Shown piece by piece: positions 34,708-42,747 of a stretch of 64,000 nucleotides of DNA. Each line of letters starts with the position of its first letter. The first letter of the stretch is position 1. Origin of the DNA: Streptomyces acidiscabies (lineage in GTDB: Bacteria; Actinomycetota; Actinomycetes; Streptomycetales; Streptomycetaceae); assembly GCF_020010905.1 (NCBI RefSeq), contig NZ_JAGJBY010000001.1, forward strand, positions 806,001 to 870,000, read 5' to 3'. Both the position numbers and the translations under genes were made by a program. The notes beneath the pieces are model-generated. The model searched no databases and was not told where the DNA came from. It worked only from the letters and a program-made list of their open reading frames with translations.

Positions 34708-36129
34708 TCACACCCTGCGCCAAGCGCTGAGCAGTTCCTCGGGGCCGTACGCCGCCTGAAGGCCGGAACAGCCGACCCCGCCTCGGGAGACCGCCACCAG
34801 CGGTACCGGCTCGTCGGTGATCGCTGCCCGGTGCTTCTGCAATGCGGCCAGGTCGTGGCTGTCGAACGCGGAGTTCTCCAGCCATTTGACCGAGCCGAGG
34901 AAGAGCAACTGCTGGGCCACCGGTTGCCGGTCGGCGCCCACCAGGTCGATCTCGACGTCGTTGCTGCGGGTCCAGTACCCGCCGATCGCCGGGGCGGCGG
35001 GCAGGGAGCCGTCCGGCAGGAGACGGGCGAGGGATTCCCGCACCAAGGGCTCGATGGCGCGGCCCCGCCAGCTCGTCCACCGCTCCCGGATACGGCTCAG
35101 CGTGAGATCCCCCCGCATCCGTTCGATCTCCGCCATGTGCGGACCCAGGAACGCGAGCCAGAACCGCAGGTAGGGGTCCGCCACCCGGTAGCGGCGTTCC
35201 TTCGACGGCCTCAGGGAGAGGGGGAGTTCGGCGGCCACGACCCGTTTCTCGGTCAGTACGTCCGTGGCTCGGGTGAGCGTGGTGTGGGCGATACCGCCGG
35301 CCGCGCGCGCGATGTTGGTGAAGGTCCGCTCCCCGGACCCGATGGCACGCAGCACCTCCCTGCTCATCGCCTGCGGCGGGAACTCCGCGGCCAGTGAGCG
35401 TTCGGCGGAGACCAGCAGGGCCGAGATGGGGTTGTCCAGCGAGTCGCGGAGGAACTCCCGGACGTCGGCCCCGGCCCGCCATTCCGCGCAGATCAAGGGG
35501 AGACCCCCCGTGACCAGCGCGGCGTCGAACGCCGCTGCCGGGGACAGGTCGAGCATCTCGCCGATGTCGGCGGGGTTCAGCGGCCCGACGATCATCTCCC
35601 GCCCCCGCTGGTGAAAGGGACGGTCGTAGCTGTTCAGCGCCTCCATCATCGACAGATCGGACCCGACCAGGAGCAGCAGTACCGGCTTCCGGCTGAGCAG
35701 CCGGTCCCATGCCCGCTGGAGCATGCCCTCGAAGGCGTCGATGCGGTCCATGAGATACGGGACCTCGTCGATGACCACCACGCTCGGGCTGTCGTCGGGA
35801 AGCAACTCGGCGAGCAGCCTCAGGGCCGCGTTCCACTGTGCCGGGGTCTCCTCGGAGAACAGTTCCCGCTCCGGCAGGCTGGATCGGGCGACGGCGTCGA
35901 GCAGCTCCGTCAGCTCGTCCTCCGCGGTGCCGCCCGCGGCGGTGAAGAAGAGGCACGGCGCCCCGGTACGCCGGAGGAACTCCTCGACGAGGCTGGACTT
36001 GCCGACCCGCCGCCTCCCCCGCATGAGGACACACTGCCCCGGCTTCGCCGACCCGACGGCATCGTGAACCGCCCGCAAGGCGCTGCCGAGCACGTTCAGC
36101 TCGTGTTCCCGCCCGATGAAACGACGCAC
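34708..36129 (-). CDS. AAA+ ATPase of the archaeal-ATPase/DUF234 type
   Basis: 473 aa from GTG 36129 with GGGAGG upstream. Walker A RGRRRVGKSSL, Walker B SVVVIDEVPYL, a winged-helix part (FTNIARAAGGIAHTTLTRATDVLTEKRVV) and a C-terminal DUF234 nuclease-like part (DVEIDLVGADR...LFLGSVKWLEN). This architecture is common in archaea and scattered in bacteria; the role is unknown, though the end resembles a PD-(D/E)XK core (E-x-D...K-W). An almost perfect palindrome lies at its start. Confidence 0.85.
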   Translation of the reverse strand: MRRFIGREHELNVLGSALRAVHDAVGSAKPGQCVLMRGRRRVGKSSLVEEFLRRTGAPCLFFTAAGGTAEDELTELLDAVARSSLPERELFSEETPAQWNAALRLLAELLPDDSPSVVVIDEVPYLMDRIDAFEGMLQRAWDRLLSRKPVLLLLVGSDLSMMEALNSYDRPFHQRGREMIVGPLNPADIGEMLDLSPAAAFDAALVTGGLPLICAEWRAGADVREFLRDSLDNPISALLVSAERSLAAEFPPQAMSREVLRAIGSGERTFTNIARAAGGIAHTTLTRATDVLTEKRVVAAELPLSLRPSKERRYRVADPYLRFWLAFLGPHMAEIERMRGDLTLSRIRERWTSWRGRAIEPLVRESLARLLPDGSLPAAPAIGGYWTRSNDVEIDLVGADRQPVAQQLLFLGSVKWLENSAFDSHDLAALQKHRAAITDEPVPLVAVSRGGVGCSGLQAAYGPEELLSAWRRV

Positions 36130-36141
36130 GACAAGCCTCCC

Positions 36142-36177
36142 GGGAGAGATGGTATCGCCAGAGATACTATCTCTCCC
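36142..36177. promoter_or_regulatory. Near-perfect 36-bp palindrome at the start of the ATPase gene
   Basis: GGGAGAGATGGTATC (36142-36156) and GATACTATCTCTCCC (36163-36177) match at 14 of 15 positions around six bases. A third GATAC copy follows at 36178-36183. It overlaps the ribosome site region of the ATPase gene, so binding would block its expression; autoregulation is possible. Confidence 0.6.
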
Positions 36178-36227
36178 GATACCATTCCGAGGCAGCTGCC
36201 CCGGCACGCTCTCCGCCCGGCGCGCTT

Positions 36228-36344
36228 CAACGACGAAGGGCCCCACCGCGAACGGTGGGGCCCTTCGACATCGTGCCCGGTGAGGCACTGGCGGAGGATA
36301 CGAGATTCGAACTCGTGAGGGGTTGCCCCCAACACGCTTTCCAA
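36228..36344. repeat. Left attachment-site repeat of the tRNA-Ser island
   Basis: 117 bases identical to 45345-45461. The repeat contains a terminator-like hairpin (GGGCCCCACCG / CGGTGGGGCCC) and bases 36292-36344, which are the 3' half of tRNA-Ser(GGA) from the anticodon loop onward. After 36344 the sequence departs from tRNA, so this is a tRNA fragment. Confidence 0.93.
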
Positions 36345-36453
36345 CTGGGGTGGTGGGATGTGTACAGGGGCGTTCACCTGCGTTCATAGGCGGTTGGCCA
36401 TTGAGCGAGTGCGGAGCTCTGGACTCATCTGAAGGTTGGTGAACCCGGGTGAA

Positions 36454-36473
36454 TGAGACGGAAACTGAGACGG
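36454..36473. repeat. 20-bp repeat shared by both island ends, left copy
   Basis: TGAGACGGAAACTGAGACGG occurs here and at 45324-45343, just inside each attachment repeat. The right end has further ACTGAGAC/GCTGAGAC units (45314-45340). They look like arm sites for an integrase or excisionase. Confidence 0.65.
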
Positions 36474-36495
36474 TAGACCCAGGATCCTGGCGTCG

Positions 36496-37341
36496 TCAGC
36501 GCAGGAACGGTAGCCGTCGGCGCCGGGTGCCTTCTGCTGGCCGGTCGGGCAGCCGCGCGTAGCGGATCAGGGATGTTGGGCTGCCGGTACGGATCCACAC
36601 TGGGGCTCCGACGATGATGCGTTGCGCTCCAAGCATGTTGCCCGAAAGGCGCCAGCGGCTCTCGGTGAGTAGGACGTCGGTGTAGACCTGAGCGAACCAC
36701 TCGCTGTCATCTGCGTGGGCGAGCGTGTATCCACGTGTCCAAGGGCGGGCTTCGTGCTCTTCTTCTGTGCCGATGGAGCCTTGGTGCAGTGCAATGTTCA
36801 GAGCTTCCACCGACAGTTGTTCGGGATCATCCCATTGAGACGTGTTCCTGGTGCCTCGGCTCTCCAGCAGTTCGGCGATGGCGCGCCAGGCCGATGAGAA
36901 CCACCCGGCTTCGGGGGCGTCTGCTGGGCGCAGAATCCGTCCGGGGAAGTTGTCCATGCTGCCGAAGAGCACAAGATCGATCTGCTGGCCTGCACTGCTG
37001 GTCGTCCTGATGTGGAACATCGCCCCCTTGTCTCGCTCCGGCCCACCAATGAATCTGGCGATGTGGATCCGGCCGGCCCCCTTGGCGAAGCGAGCAGGAG
37101 GTGGCTTGTCGAGGGCGGAGGCCGCCTTGGCACCGATGTACTTTTCGATCTTGTCGGCCTTTTCGCGGCGGGTCAGGTCACCTCGGTTTCCGTTGCCGAA
37201 CTCGACCCCGATGCCTTGCAAGGCGGCCTTGAGAGTCCAGTTCGGCCGACTGTCCAGCTTGATGCCGTTGTCAGATGCGATCTCGGCAACGCGGCGCTCC
37301 GACCAGTACAAGTAGCTGCCCGCGTGGCCTCTTGGCACCAT
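36496..37341 (-). CDS. Island hypothetical protein (possibly SAVMC3_10250/DUF7019-like)
   Basis: 281 aa from ATG 37341, with GGAG seven bases upstream. It starts VPRGHAGSYLYWSERRVAEIASDNGI and has a central GAGRIHIARFIGG and a GQQIDLVLFGSMDNFPGR beta-rich part. These remind me of the SAVMC3_10250 family found in Streptomyces, but the match is from memory. No catalytic motif is obvious. Last gene in the leftward run of island cargo, 301 bp after its upstream neighbour; that gap holds nothing I can identify. Confidence 0.6.
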   Translation of the reverse strand: MVPRGHAGSYLYWSERRVAEIASDNGIKLDSRPNWTLKAALQGIGVEFGNGNRGDLTRREKADKIEKYIGAKAASALDKPPPARFAKGAGRIHIARFIGGPERDKGAMFHIRTTSSAGQQIDLVLFGSMDNFPGRILRPADAPEAGWFSSAWRAIAELLESRGTRNTSQWDDPEQLSVEALNIALHQGSIGTEEEHEARPWTRGYTLAHADDSEWFAQVYTDVLLTESRWRLSGNMLGAQRIIVGAPVWIRTGSPTSLIRYARLPDRPAEGTRRRRLPFLR

Positions 37342-37642
37342 CAGTTCTCCGCCCCACACTGCCCTGGTCCGCAGCGTATGCCTCCGTCGACCTCGGCACG
37401 GTGAACTTGCGCTCTTGTCTCCTGCAAGCGGTGAGGCTGCACGGCGAGAGCGGGCAGAAGACCTGAGCTTGGGAAGCTTGGGTTTTCCACGATCGACCGT
37501 TGGGCTGACCTGCGGTGGAGCGGCGCCTACGACTGGTGGGCGGCCGAGTGGTTCCCTGGTACTCCCCGTGGTTCCCCGCAGGATCTGGCACGTGTATGGC
37601 ACGCCGCAGCTCAGCCAAAGGCAGAGTTGCGGCGCACCGTGC

Positions 37643-38029
37643 TCAGGCGTTGACGATCTTCTGGACCTCGCGCAGCTTCTCATCCGCAGTCAGTGACGAG
37701 TGGTCGCCGCTCACCAATCCGTCCAAGGCGCTTCGTACGTTGTATGACTGGGGGCGCAGAATGGCATCCAGGACACGGGCACGCTCGCCCCCATCCCGCG
37801 TGTACACCCACAACTGCTGGTCCTTACGCGGCTCCGTGTTACACCGAGGATCCAAGACGGCGAGCGGGAAGTACCCGAGGCCAACGGATTCAAGCTCACG
37901 AGCAATTGAGCTGAGAACATGCTTGCCGAGTCTGTCGAAGCCCAATGAGGTCCGCAGACGCCCCAAGTTGTCTTGCATCAATCCGCCCTCGTCCTCGCAT
38001 GCCCCAGCCGTCTCCTGAAGATCAGCCAC
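37643..38029 (-). CDS. Island hypothetical protein, 128 aa
   Basis: GTG 38029 with GGGAGGGCGAA upstream. It begins with an acidic helix (MADLQETAGACEDEGG), then LGFDRLGKHVLSSIARELESVGLGYFP and a C-terminal DEKLREVQKIVNA. No family recognised. It follows the nucleotidyltransferase gene by 35 bp and is probably co-transcribed. Confidence 0.65.
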   Translation of the reverse strand: MADLQETAGACEDEGGLMQDNLGRLRTSLGFDRLGKHVLSSIARELESVGLGYFPLAVLDPRCNTEPRKDQQLWVYTRDGGERARVLDAILRPQSYNVRSALDGLVSGDHSSLTADEKLREVQKIVNA

Positions 38030-38064
38030 TTCGCCCTCCCCTGAAGTCGTCGACGCGTGCCGCT

Positions 38065-38376
38065 CTAATTAGCCGCGTCTTCTGATGGCCAAAAGCGCTT
38101 CGCATTTACACCTTCAATGAAATTGGTCTCTCTTTCTTCTTCTAGGCTAAGCGCCAGGATGTCAATCGGCGGATAGGTGACAAGGCTCCTTATTCTGTCG
38201 CAGATGTCATGCGCCAGGCTCAGATTTCCTTCTCTGTATACCAATAGAATATCGACATCCTTGGGTTGGCGATTGTCAGGCTTTATGGCGGAGCCGAATA
38301 CGTGTAGCTGCACCTCGGTGAGATTTACTGAACAACAGGTAAGGACCTGATCGAGGATTTGTTCGACGTATGGCAA
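38065..38376 (-). CDS. Minimal nucleotidyltransferase (MNT-like)
   Basis: 103 aa from ATG 38376. The polymerase-beta-type signature is complete: GS at 28-29, KDVDILL with Asp40 and Asp42, and the third acid Asp72 (PPIDILAL). It lacks any C-terminal sensor domain. Such short enzymes transfer AMP or similar groups, for example in MNT-HEPN antitoxin systems; no HEPN partner is next to it. GC content and codon use are clearly lower than in the flanking chromosome. It follows the 216-aa gene by 10 bp. Confidence 0.82.
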   Translation of the reverse strand: MPYVEQILDQVLTCCSVNLTEVQLHVFGSAIKPDNRQPKDVDILLVYREGNLSLAHDICDRIRSLVTYPPIDILALSLEEERETNFIEGVNAKRFWPSEDAAN

Positions 38377-38386
38377 GGTGGCTCGG

Positions 38387-39037
38387 TTACGGATTTTTTA
38401 GCGCTCCCATAAGGGAGCTCAGGTTCAATAGGCGAACGCCGGCGTGTTTGGCGTGCTCGAGTGCTGCCGCTGTCATCCTTCCATTGGGATTGGAGTTCAA
38501 CACGACGTCCATCCCTGGGTGGCGATCCAATGCCTTCACTAGAGCCTCCTCGCCGAACTCATATCCATATTCAACGGATACTGTGACGTCGGACATTCCC
38601 CCCGCTCGGGCAATCCGCATAGAAGACTCACAAATCATCTCGACTTGATGGGCCTGTGAGTGCTGACGCAAGATTCTTCTGGTAACGGTCACGTCGTTCG
38701 ACAAGAACCCCTGTGGGTCCTCCTCGGTCATCGACCAAAATACTTCGCTCATTGTCTGCACATCTGAACCCAGCTCGGTGGCGCGCTCGCGGGCAGACCA
38801 CAGGTAGTGCGAAGCTTTAGGGACCAGACAGATAATCGTCGGTATGTCATCCTGAAGAATCTGTTCCACCAGATCCGCGGACAAGATCTCCACCTGAACC
38901 GGCGCGATCGTTAGAGCAACACCATCCCTTCGAAGTACACCAAGACGGTTGGCGGAAAGGCGCTTCGATGACTTAACTGCGCTATGCTGCGCGATTTTGG
39001 GGATGAACCAATCGGTGAGATAGAGGATCTCAGTCAT
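38387..39037 (-). CDS. Unknown 216-aa protein coupled to the HNH gene
   Basis: ATG 39037 overlaps the HNH stop (ATGA). It looks like an alternating alpha/beta fold: IPTIICLVPKASHYL, DVTVSVEYGYEFGEEALVKAL, then DVVLNSNPNGRMTAAALEHA and GVRLLNLSSLMGAL. The final pattern faintly recalls the last strand-helix of Mrr-type restriction domains, but no clear E-x-K active site is seen. Low GC for the window. I do not recognise the family. Confidence 0.75.
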   Translation of the reverse strand: MTEILYLTDWFIPKIAQHSAVKSSKRLSANRLGVLRRDGVALTIAPVQVEILSADLVEQILQDDIPTIICLVPKASHYLWSARERATELGSDVQTMSEVFWSMTEEDPQGFLSNDVTVTRRILRQHSQAHQVEMICESSMRIARAGGMSDVTVSVEYGYEFGEEALVKALDRHPGMDVVLNSNPNGRMTAAALEHAKHAGVRLLNLSSLMGALKNP

Positions 39038-39741
39038 TTGTTCGCCTCGCTGAAGAGAGCTTCTGCCCGCTTCGGGAAGCGAGGCGCCGGCCCGAGGAGG
39101 GTTTCTCCTCTGTGTTTACTTTCTAGGGCGTTAGTATGTTGTCTAAGTAGTTCTGCCGTTTCCATCTCTCCAGCAGTGGCCAAATCCTCATTCACCTCGA
39201 CCAGTGCCACCAGGAGCCGATTGGTCGGCACGATTTCATTCAGGACACAATCGGACCAGATTGCAGCCTGCTCGCGTGAGTAGATTGCACCTGTCTCGGG
39301 GTTGGGCCCCTTCGTCTTGAACGACGTCATGTTGCGCAACAAAAGGCGTCTCGCTGCTTTCTGGGCAGCTCTACGATTGGCGAAGGTTGGTGTTCCGCCG
39401 ATGTAAGCAATGGCCCGCTGTCGGTCCTTCTTTGCTTTGAGTAGAGACTCGACAGGATAACTCTCGGGCGCTTTGTCAATTTTGGTGTGACAATTTGGGC
39501 ATAGGAGAACGATATTTGCCGGGTCATCCCGGAACTCTTGTGATAAATCAGCATTCGCACGTGGGCCGTCGTCGCTGTATGCGACAATGTGAGCCCGTTC
39601 GGCGATGGAGATAGACCTCTTGCGTGCGGGGTCGCTTGGAAAAAGAGTGGTATTGCACAGAAGGCAAGTTCCCGCCGATTCGGCAAACAGGGCACGATCG
39701 ACGTCTTGGCTCAGGCTCGGACGCCCCGAGACGCACGCCAT
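39034..39741 (-). CDS. HNH endonuclease of the island cargo operon
   Basis: 235 aa from ATG 39741 (MACVSGRPSLSQDVD); an in-frame GTG/ATG region up to 39777 is possible. Zinc pairs C26-x-x-C29 and C81-x-x-C84 frame an intact HNH core: His51 (ERAHIVAYSDDGPR), Asn76 and His85. The C-terminal 140 residues are helical (ANRRAAQKAARRLLL, LLVALVEVNEDLATAGEMETAELLRQH) and may be a partner-binding part. It heads the operon HNH, 216-aa protein, nucleotidyltransferase, 128-aa protein. Nuclease plus nucleotidyltransferase in an island suggests a defence module. Confidence 0.85.
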   Translation of the reverse strand: MACVSGRPSLSQDVDRALFAESAGTCLLCNTTLFPSDPARKRSISIAERAHIVAYSDDGPRANADLSQEFRDDPANIVLLCPNCHTKIDKAPESYPVESLLKAKKDRQRAIAYIGGTPTFANRRAAQKAARRLLLRNMTSFKTKGPNPETGAIYSREQAAIWSDCVLNEIVPTNRLLVALVEVNEDLATAGEMETAELLRQHTNALESKHRGETLLGPAPRFPKRAEALFSEANK

Positions 39742-39982
39742 CCAGCACTCCCCTTGTGAAGATAGTGTGTATCCCAAAGATCATGCCAGAGCCCACAACC
39801 TCCTGGCCACCGATTCGCCGATAAAGACCCGACGAGCGCGGAGCCGACCGCCCCAGCCACGACGTACCCCTTCTCTGGCATCAAGCGGCTGATTGCTATG
39901 CGCGCGGCGCGGGCGCCGGACGGGCTGGAGCGGGGCGGAGACAGGAGCGCAGGCCCGGCCGGGGGCTGGGCCTGCGCGCGGT

Positions 39983-40027
39983 GAGCGGAGCGAGCCGCCT
40001 TGAACCAGTAGAGAAAGTTGTAACTCA
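39983..40027. repeat. Island-internal repeat, copy 1
   Basis: GAGCGGAGCGAGCCG (39983-39997) and GAGAAAGTTGTAACTCA (40011-40027) occur here separated by 13 bases. At 44558-44588 the same two blocks are fused. The 40059-39742 gap otherwise holds no gene I can support. Confidence 0.7.
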
Positions 40028-40059
40028 CTGGGTTGGCAGGTCGTGATCACCGGGCTGCG

Positions 40060-40959
40060 TCAGAAGGGCGGCGGTTCGCTGTAGCCCTCGCTTGTGTCGG
40101 TGGACCACGTGCTGCTGCGCGTTGGGGCGTCATTGTCACAGAACAGGAAGGGGTTCCGCTGGCCTTCCAGGCCTGTGGAGTCCTCGCCCCATGTGTCGAG
40201 GGCGTCGATGGCTTGCTCTCTGTGTTGCCATCGTTCGCTGGTTCCCAGGATCTGCCGGATCGCGGGTATCAGTGATGTGCGGTGGTGCAATAGACGGGGA
40301 TCGTCCAGAAGTGGAATGCACGCTGTGATCGCCGCCTCAGCTACCTGCCGGTTGGCGTCATCGACGTATGCCACGGCTGCTGAGTGCAGCGACGGTCGAA
40401 TCGTTCGGATGCCGACGGCTGGCGGGTAGTCGTCCAGGGGGAATCCCTGTCGTCGGCTGAAGGCGTCGGCCTCGTCTGTGACTGCGTCAGCCACCGAGGC
40501 GATCCAGAGGAGTAGCTCGGCGCGCATGCATAGGGGGGACGAGTAGTGGCTGTTGGCCACAGTGCGGGTGGTTCGTGGATTCGGAAGGATCGAGGCCACG
40601 CACAGTGCTGCGGGCACCGTCGCCTCGTAGAGAGTGTTTTGGTGGTGCAGGGTGTGGTGCAGGTAGTTGAGCGCTTTGGTCCTGACGCTCTGTTCCTGGG
40701 CGAGGAGTTCTGCCAGCCTCCTGGGTGCTTCAGCGGCCGGCCCATAGGCGTGCCCGAGGGTGGCCCAGTTGGCTCCCGTCACTAGGACTCTGTACGCCTC
40801 TACCTCGTCCAGGGTGGCAATTGTCCTGGGTAGATCTGCACCGACACTGTGCGCGGTGCCGTTGCTGCCGTTCAAAGGGTGATCGTTGCTGTCGGTGCTC
40901 ACAGGGCTGAGCATGCCCGATACCTGGCCCAGCGAGGAGATCAGATGCGAGTTGAGCAT
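40060..40959 (-). CDS. Island protein with helical-repeat character
   Basis: About 299 aa from ATG 40959; a GTG at 40974 is also possible and neither has a strong ribosome site. The protein is largely helical with Ala/Leu/Arg repeats (HSAAVAYVDDANRQVAEAAITACIPLL, SERWQHREQAIDALDTW) that resemble HEAT-type helices. Its start lies 41 bp left of an IS insertion at 41001. Before that insertion it directly followed the HTH gene 41892-42242. Function unknown. Confidence 0.65.
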   Translation of the reverse strand: MLNSHLISSLGQVSGMLSPVSTDSNDHPLNGSNGTAHSVGADLPRTIATLDEVEAYRVLVTGANWATLGHAYGPAAEAPRRLAELLAQEQSVRTKALNYLHHTLHHQNTLYEATVPAALCVASILPNPRTTRTVANSHYSSPLCMRAELLLWIASVADAVTDEADAFSRRQGFPLDDYPPAVGIRTIRPSLHSAAVAYVDDANRQVAEAAITACIPLLDDPRLLHHRTSLIPAIRQILGTSERWQHREQAIDALDTWGEDSTGLEGQRNPFLFCDNDAPTRSSTWSTDTSEGYSEPPPF

Positions 40960-41000
40960 CTGGGCCAGGCGCACAGCATCAATCGGACCCGTGCGACTTA

Positions 41001-41891
41001 CAACGGCTAACACAATGAGGTGGATCGACACTGATCGCCGTGTCCGAAGTGGGAGTTGAGCGTTCGGTCGGGTGTGGGGAGATCGCCGTGGATCGTGTCG
41101 GACGACCTGTGGGACCGCTTGGAGCCGTTGCTGCCGCAGCGTGAACGACGCTTTCGGTATCCGGGCTGTAAGCCGTTGCCGGACCGGGAGGTGCTGTGCG
41201 GAATCCTCTACGTGCTGCACACCGGCATCCAGTGGGAGTACCTGCCCCAGGAGCTGGGCTTCGGCTCGGGCATGACCTGCTGGCGTCGGCTTCGGGACTG
41301 GAACGAGGCCGGCGTATGGCAACGGCTGCACGAGGTCCTGCTCGCCGAGCTGACCGCGGCCTCGCGGCTGGACTGGTCCCGCTGCGTGGTCGACTCTTCT
41401 CACGTCCGGGCCCTAAAAGGGGGAGCCACACCGGCCCCTCGCCGGTCGACCGGGGCCGGGCCGGCTCGAAGCATCATCTGATCACCGACGGGCACGGCAC
41501 CCCGCTCGCCGTCCTGCTGACCGGCGGTAACCGCAACGACGTCACCCAGCTCCTGCCCTTGCCCGACGCGATCCCGCCTGTCTGCGGCCGCGTCGGCCGT
41601 CCCCGCCGCAAGCCCGACTCGCTCTTCGCCGACCGCGGCTACGACCACGACATCTACCGCGACCAGGTCCGCGAATGCGGCATCGTTGCCGCCATCGCCC
41701 GCCGTGGAACCCGGCATGGCACCGGACTGGGCACCTACCGGTGGGTGGTCGAGCGGAGCTTCGCGTGGCTGCACGGCTTCCGACGCCTGCGCATCCGCTG
41801 GGAACGGCGGGCCGACATGCACGAAGCGTTCCTCAAGATGGCCTGCTGCCTGATCACCCACCGACAACTCAGCTCATTGTGTTAGCCGTTG
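41001..41891 (+). mobile_element. IS5-family (IS427-type) insertion sequence
   Basis: 891 bp with exact 19-bp terminal inverted repeats CAACGGCTAACACAATGAG and a TTA target duplication on both sides (40998-41000, 41892-41894). The right TTA supplies the TAA stop of the neighbouring gene, so the insertion did not break it. Transposase in two overlapping frames. Confidence 0.95.
41056..41885 (+). CDS. IS5-type transposase made by -1 frameshift
   Basis: The first frame runs from about 41056 (TTG) or 41074 (GTG) to 41481, the second to TAG at 41885. They switch at CTAAAAGGGGG near 41413, where a -1 slip on AAAA joins VVDSSHVRALK to RGSHTGPSPVDRG. Together they give the N-terminal helix-turn-helix (DDLWDRLEPLLPQ) and the DDE triad: Asp in CVVDSS, Asp in FADRGYD, Glu in WVVERSFAWL. 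Programmed frameshifting is usual in the IS427 group, so it may be active. Confidence 0.88.
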
Positions 41892-42242
41892 TTAGTCATC
41901 CTCTGGGTAGTCGTAATCCCAGTAAGACGAATCTCGCTGATGCGTTTTTCTTGCGGCTGCAGCCTTGGCTAGTCGCTGGCGGACTGCTTGACGAGATATT
42001 CCACAGCTACGTCCAATCTCCGCCTGAGATACCTTAAATTCGCAGGCATAATAAGTCGCAGTAAGAATGTTGGTTTCCAGCCCTGCGGAGAAGTCGGCCA
42101 GGGTGGCGAGTAGCGCCAAGTGCTCTGCACTTGTCACCGGGCCGGACGTACTGTGAGGTGGCCCTGGGAGTCGCTCCATAGCCTTCCCCCAGGCGATGCC
42201 GTATAGGTGCAGGGTGATGGGGTCGTCCGTCGGCAGAGGCAT
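41892..42242 (-). CDS. Small helix-turn-helix protein of the island
   Basis: 116 aa from ATG 42242. A clear helix-turn-helix lies near the C-terminus (VSQAEIGRSCGISRQAVRQRLAKAAAARK), similar to sigma region 4 or RNA polymerase-type recognition helices, with an acidic tail WDYDYPEDD. Its TAA is part of the IS5 target duplication. Probably a regulator of the downstream island gene, now separated from it by the IS. Confidence 0.75.
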   Translation of the reverse strand: MPLPTDDPITLHLYGIAWGKAMERLPGPPHSTSGPVTSAEHLALLATLADFSAGLETNILTATYYACEFKVSQAEIGRSCGISRQAVRQRLAKAAAARKTHQRDSSYWDYDYPEDD

Positions 42243-42332
42243 GGCGACAAGCGTAGTTGTCGCACGGCGGGGGCTCCTGTGCCTGAGGGTAGGCGCAAGC
42301 AACACTCGTGACCTGCTGTGCTTGGTTCGCCG

Positions 42333-42361
42333 TTGACACCTGATGGCAGTTGTCGCATAGT
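42333..42361 (+). promoter_or_regulatory. Consensus promoter in the island
   Basis: TTGACA at 42333-42338, 17-bp spacer, CATAGT at 42356-42361. It is unusually close to the vegetative consensus for this genome. Transcription would start near 42368 and run rightward into the terminator at 42425. Confidence 0.6.
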
Positions 42362-42367
42362 GAGGGG

Positions 42368-42451
42368 CGTCCCCGGCATGCCCGGAGGCTGAAGACGGAG
42401 AGTTGACTCTCTTTCTTTTTTGTTGCCCGAACCTAAAGTTCGGGCTTTTTT
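42368..42451 (+). ncRNA. Candidate small RNA or attenuator leader (about 84 nt)
   Basis: Lies between a consensus promoter and a classic intrinsic terminator with no gene inside. It contains a small hairpin (GAGAG-ttga-CTCTC near 42399-42412) and a U-rich tract before the terminator. It could be an independent sRNA, or a leader that attenuates the 42541 gene. Candidate only. Confidence 0.4.
42425..42451 (+). terminator. Intrinsic terminator with T6 run
   Basis: GCCCGAAC-ctaaa-GTTCGGGC followed by TTTTTT. This is the most canonical rho-independent terminator in the window. T-rich sequence on its left also makes it usable in reverse. Confidence 0.9.
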
Positions 42452-42540
42452 GTTGCCATTTTTCCCCAGTGGGACTGGCGACTCAACGGGCTCGTTCGGC
42501 GACTGGCTGGCCGGGCCGTTTCTCACCCCAGGAGACCCAG

Positions 42541-42747
42541 GTGCAAATCCTTGGTGAACTGGCGTCATTGGGATCTCTTCCCGGAGTGGCATGGGTGCTG
42601 CGATGCATCATTCGCGACATCCTCGACCACAGGAGTAAGCGGGCAGACCTCGAGCTGAAGCAGCAGATGCTTCAGCGGATCCCTGACGACCAGGTGGCCT
42701 CGATATTCCGTGAGCTTGGCGCCGAACCGGGCGCTACGCAGGAATAG
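42541..42747 (+). CDS. Small island protein, 68 aa
   Basis: GTG 42541 with AGGAG seven bases upstream. It begins VQILGELASLGSLPGVAWVL, then a charged helix (DILDHRSKRADLELKQQMLQRIPDDQVASIFREL). The hydrophobic start may touch the membrane. Not recognised. Confidence 0.55.
   Translation: MQILGELASLGSLPGVAWVLRCIIRDILDHRSKRADLELKQQMLQRIPDDQVASIFRELGAEPGATQE

Noticed and set aside
36292..36344. A second tRNA-Ser gene at the left island end
   Set aside because: Only the 3' half is present; the 5' half (acceptor, D-arm) is missing, so it is an attachment-site fragment.
38065..39741. Calling the cargo operon a CBASS system
   Set aside because: The nucleotidyltransferase is only 103 aa with no CD-NTase body, and no known CBASS sensor or accessory gene was recognised; the name would claim too much.
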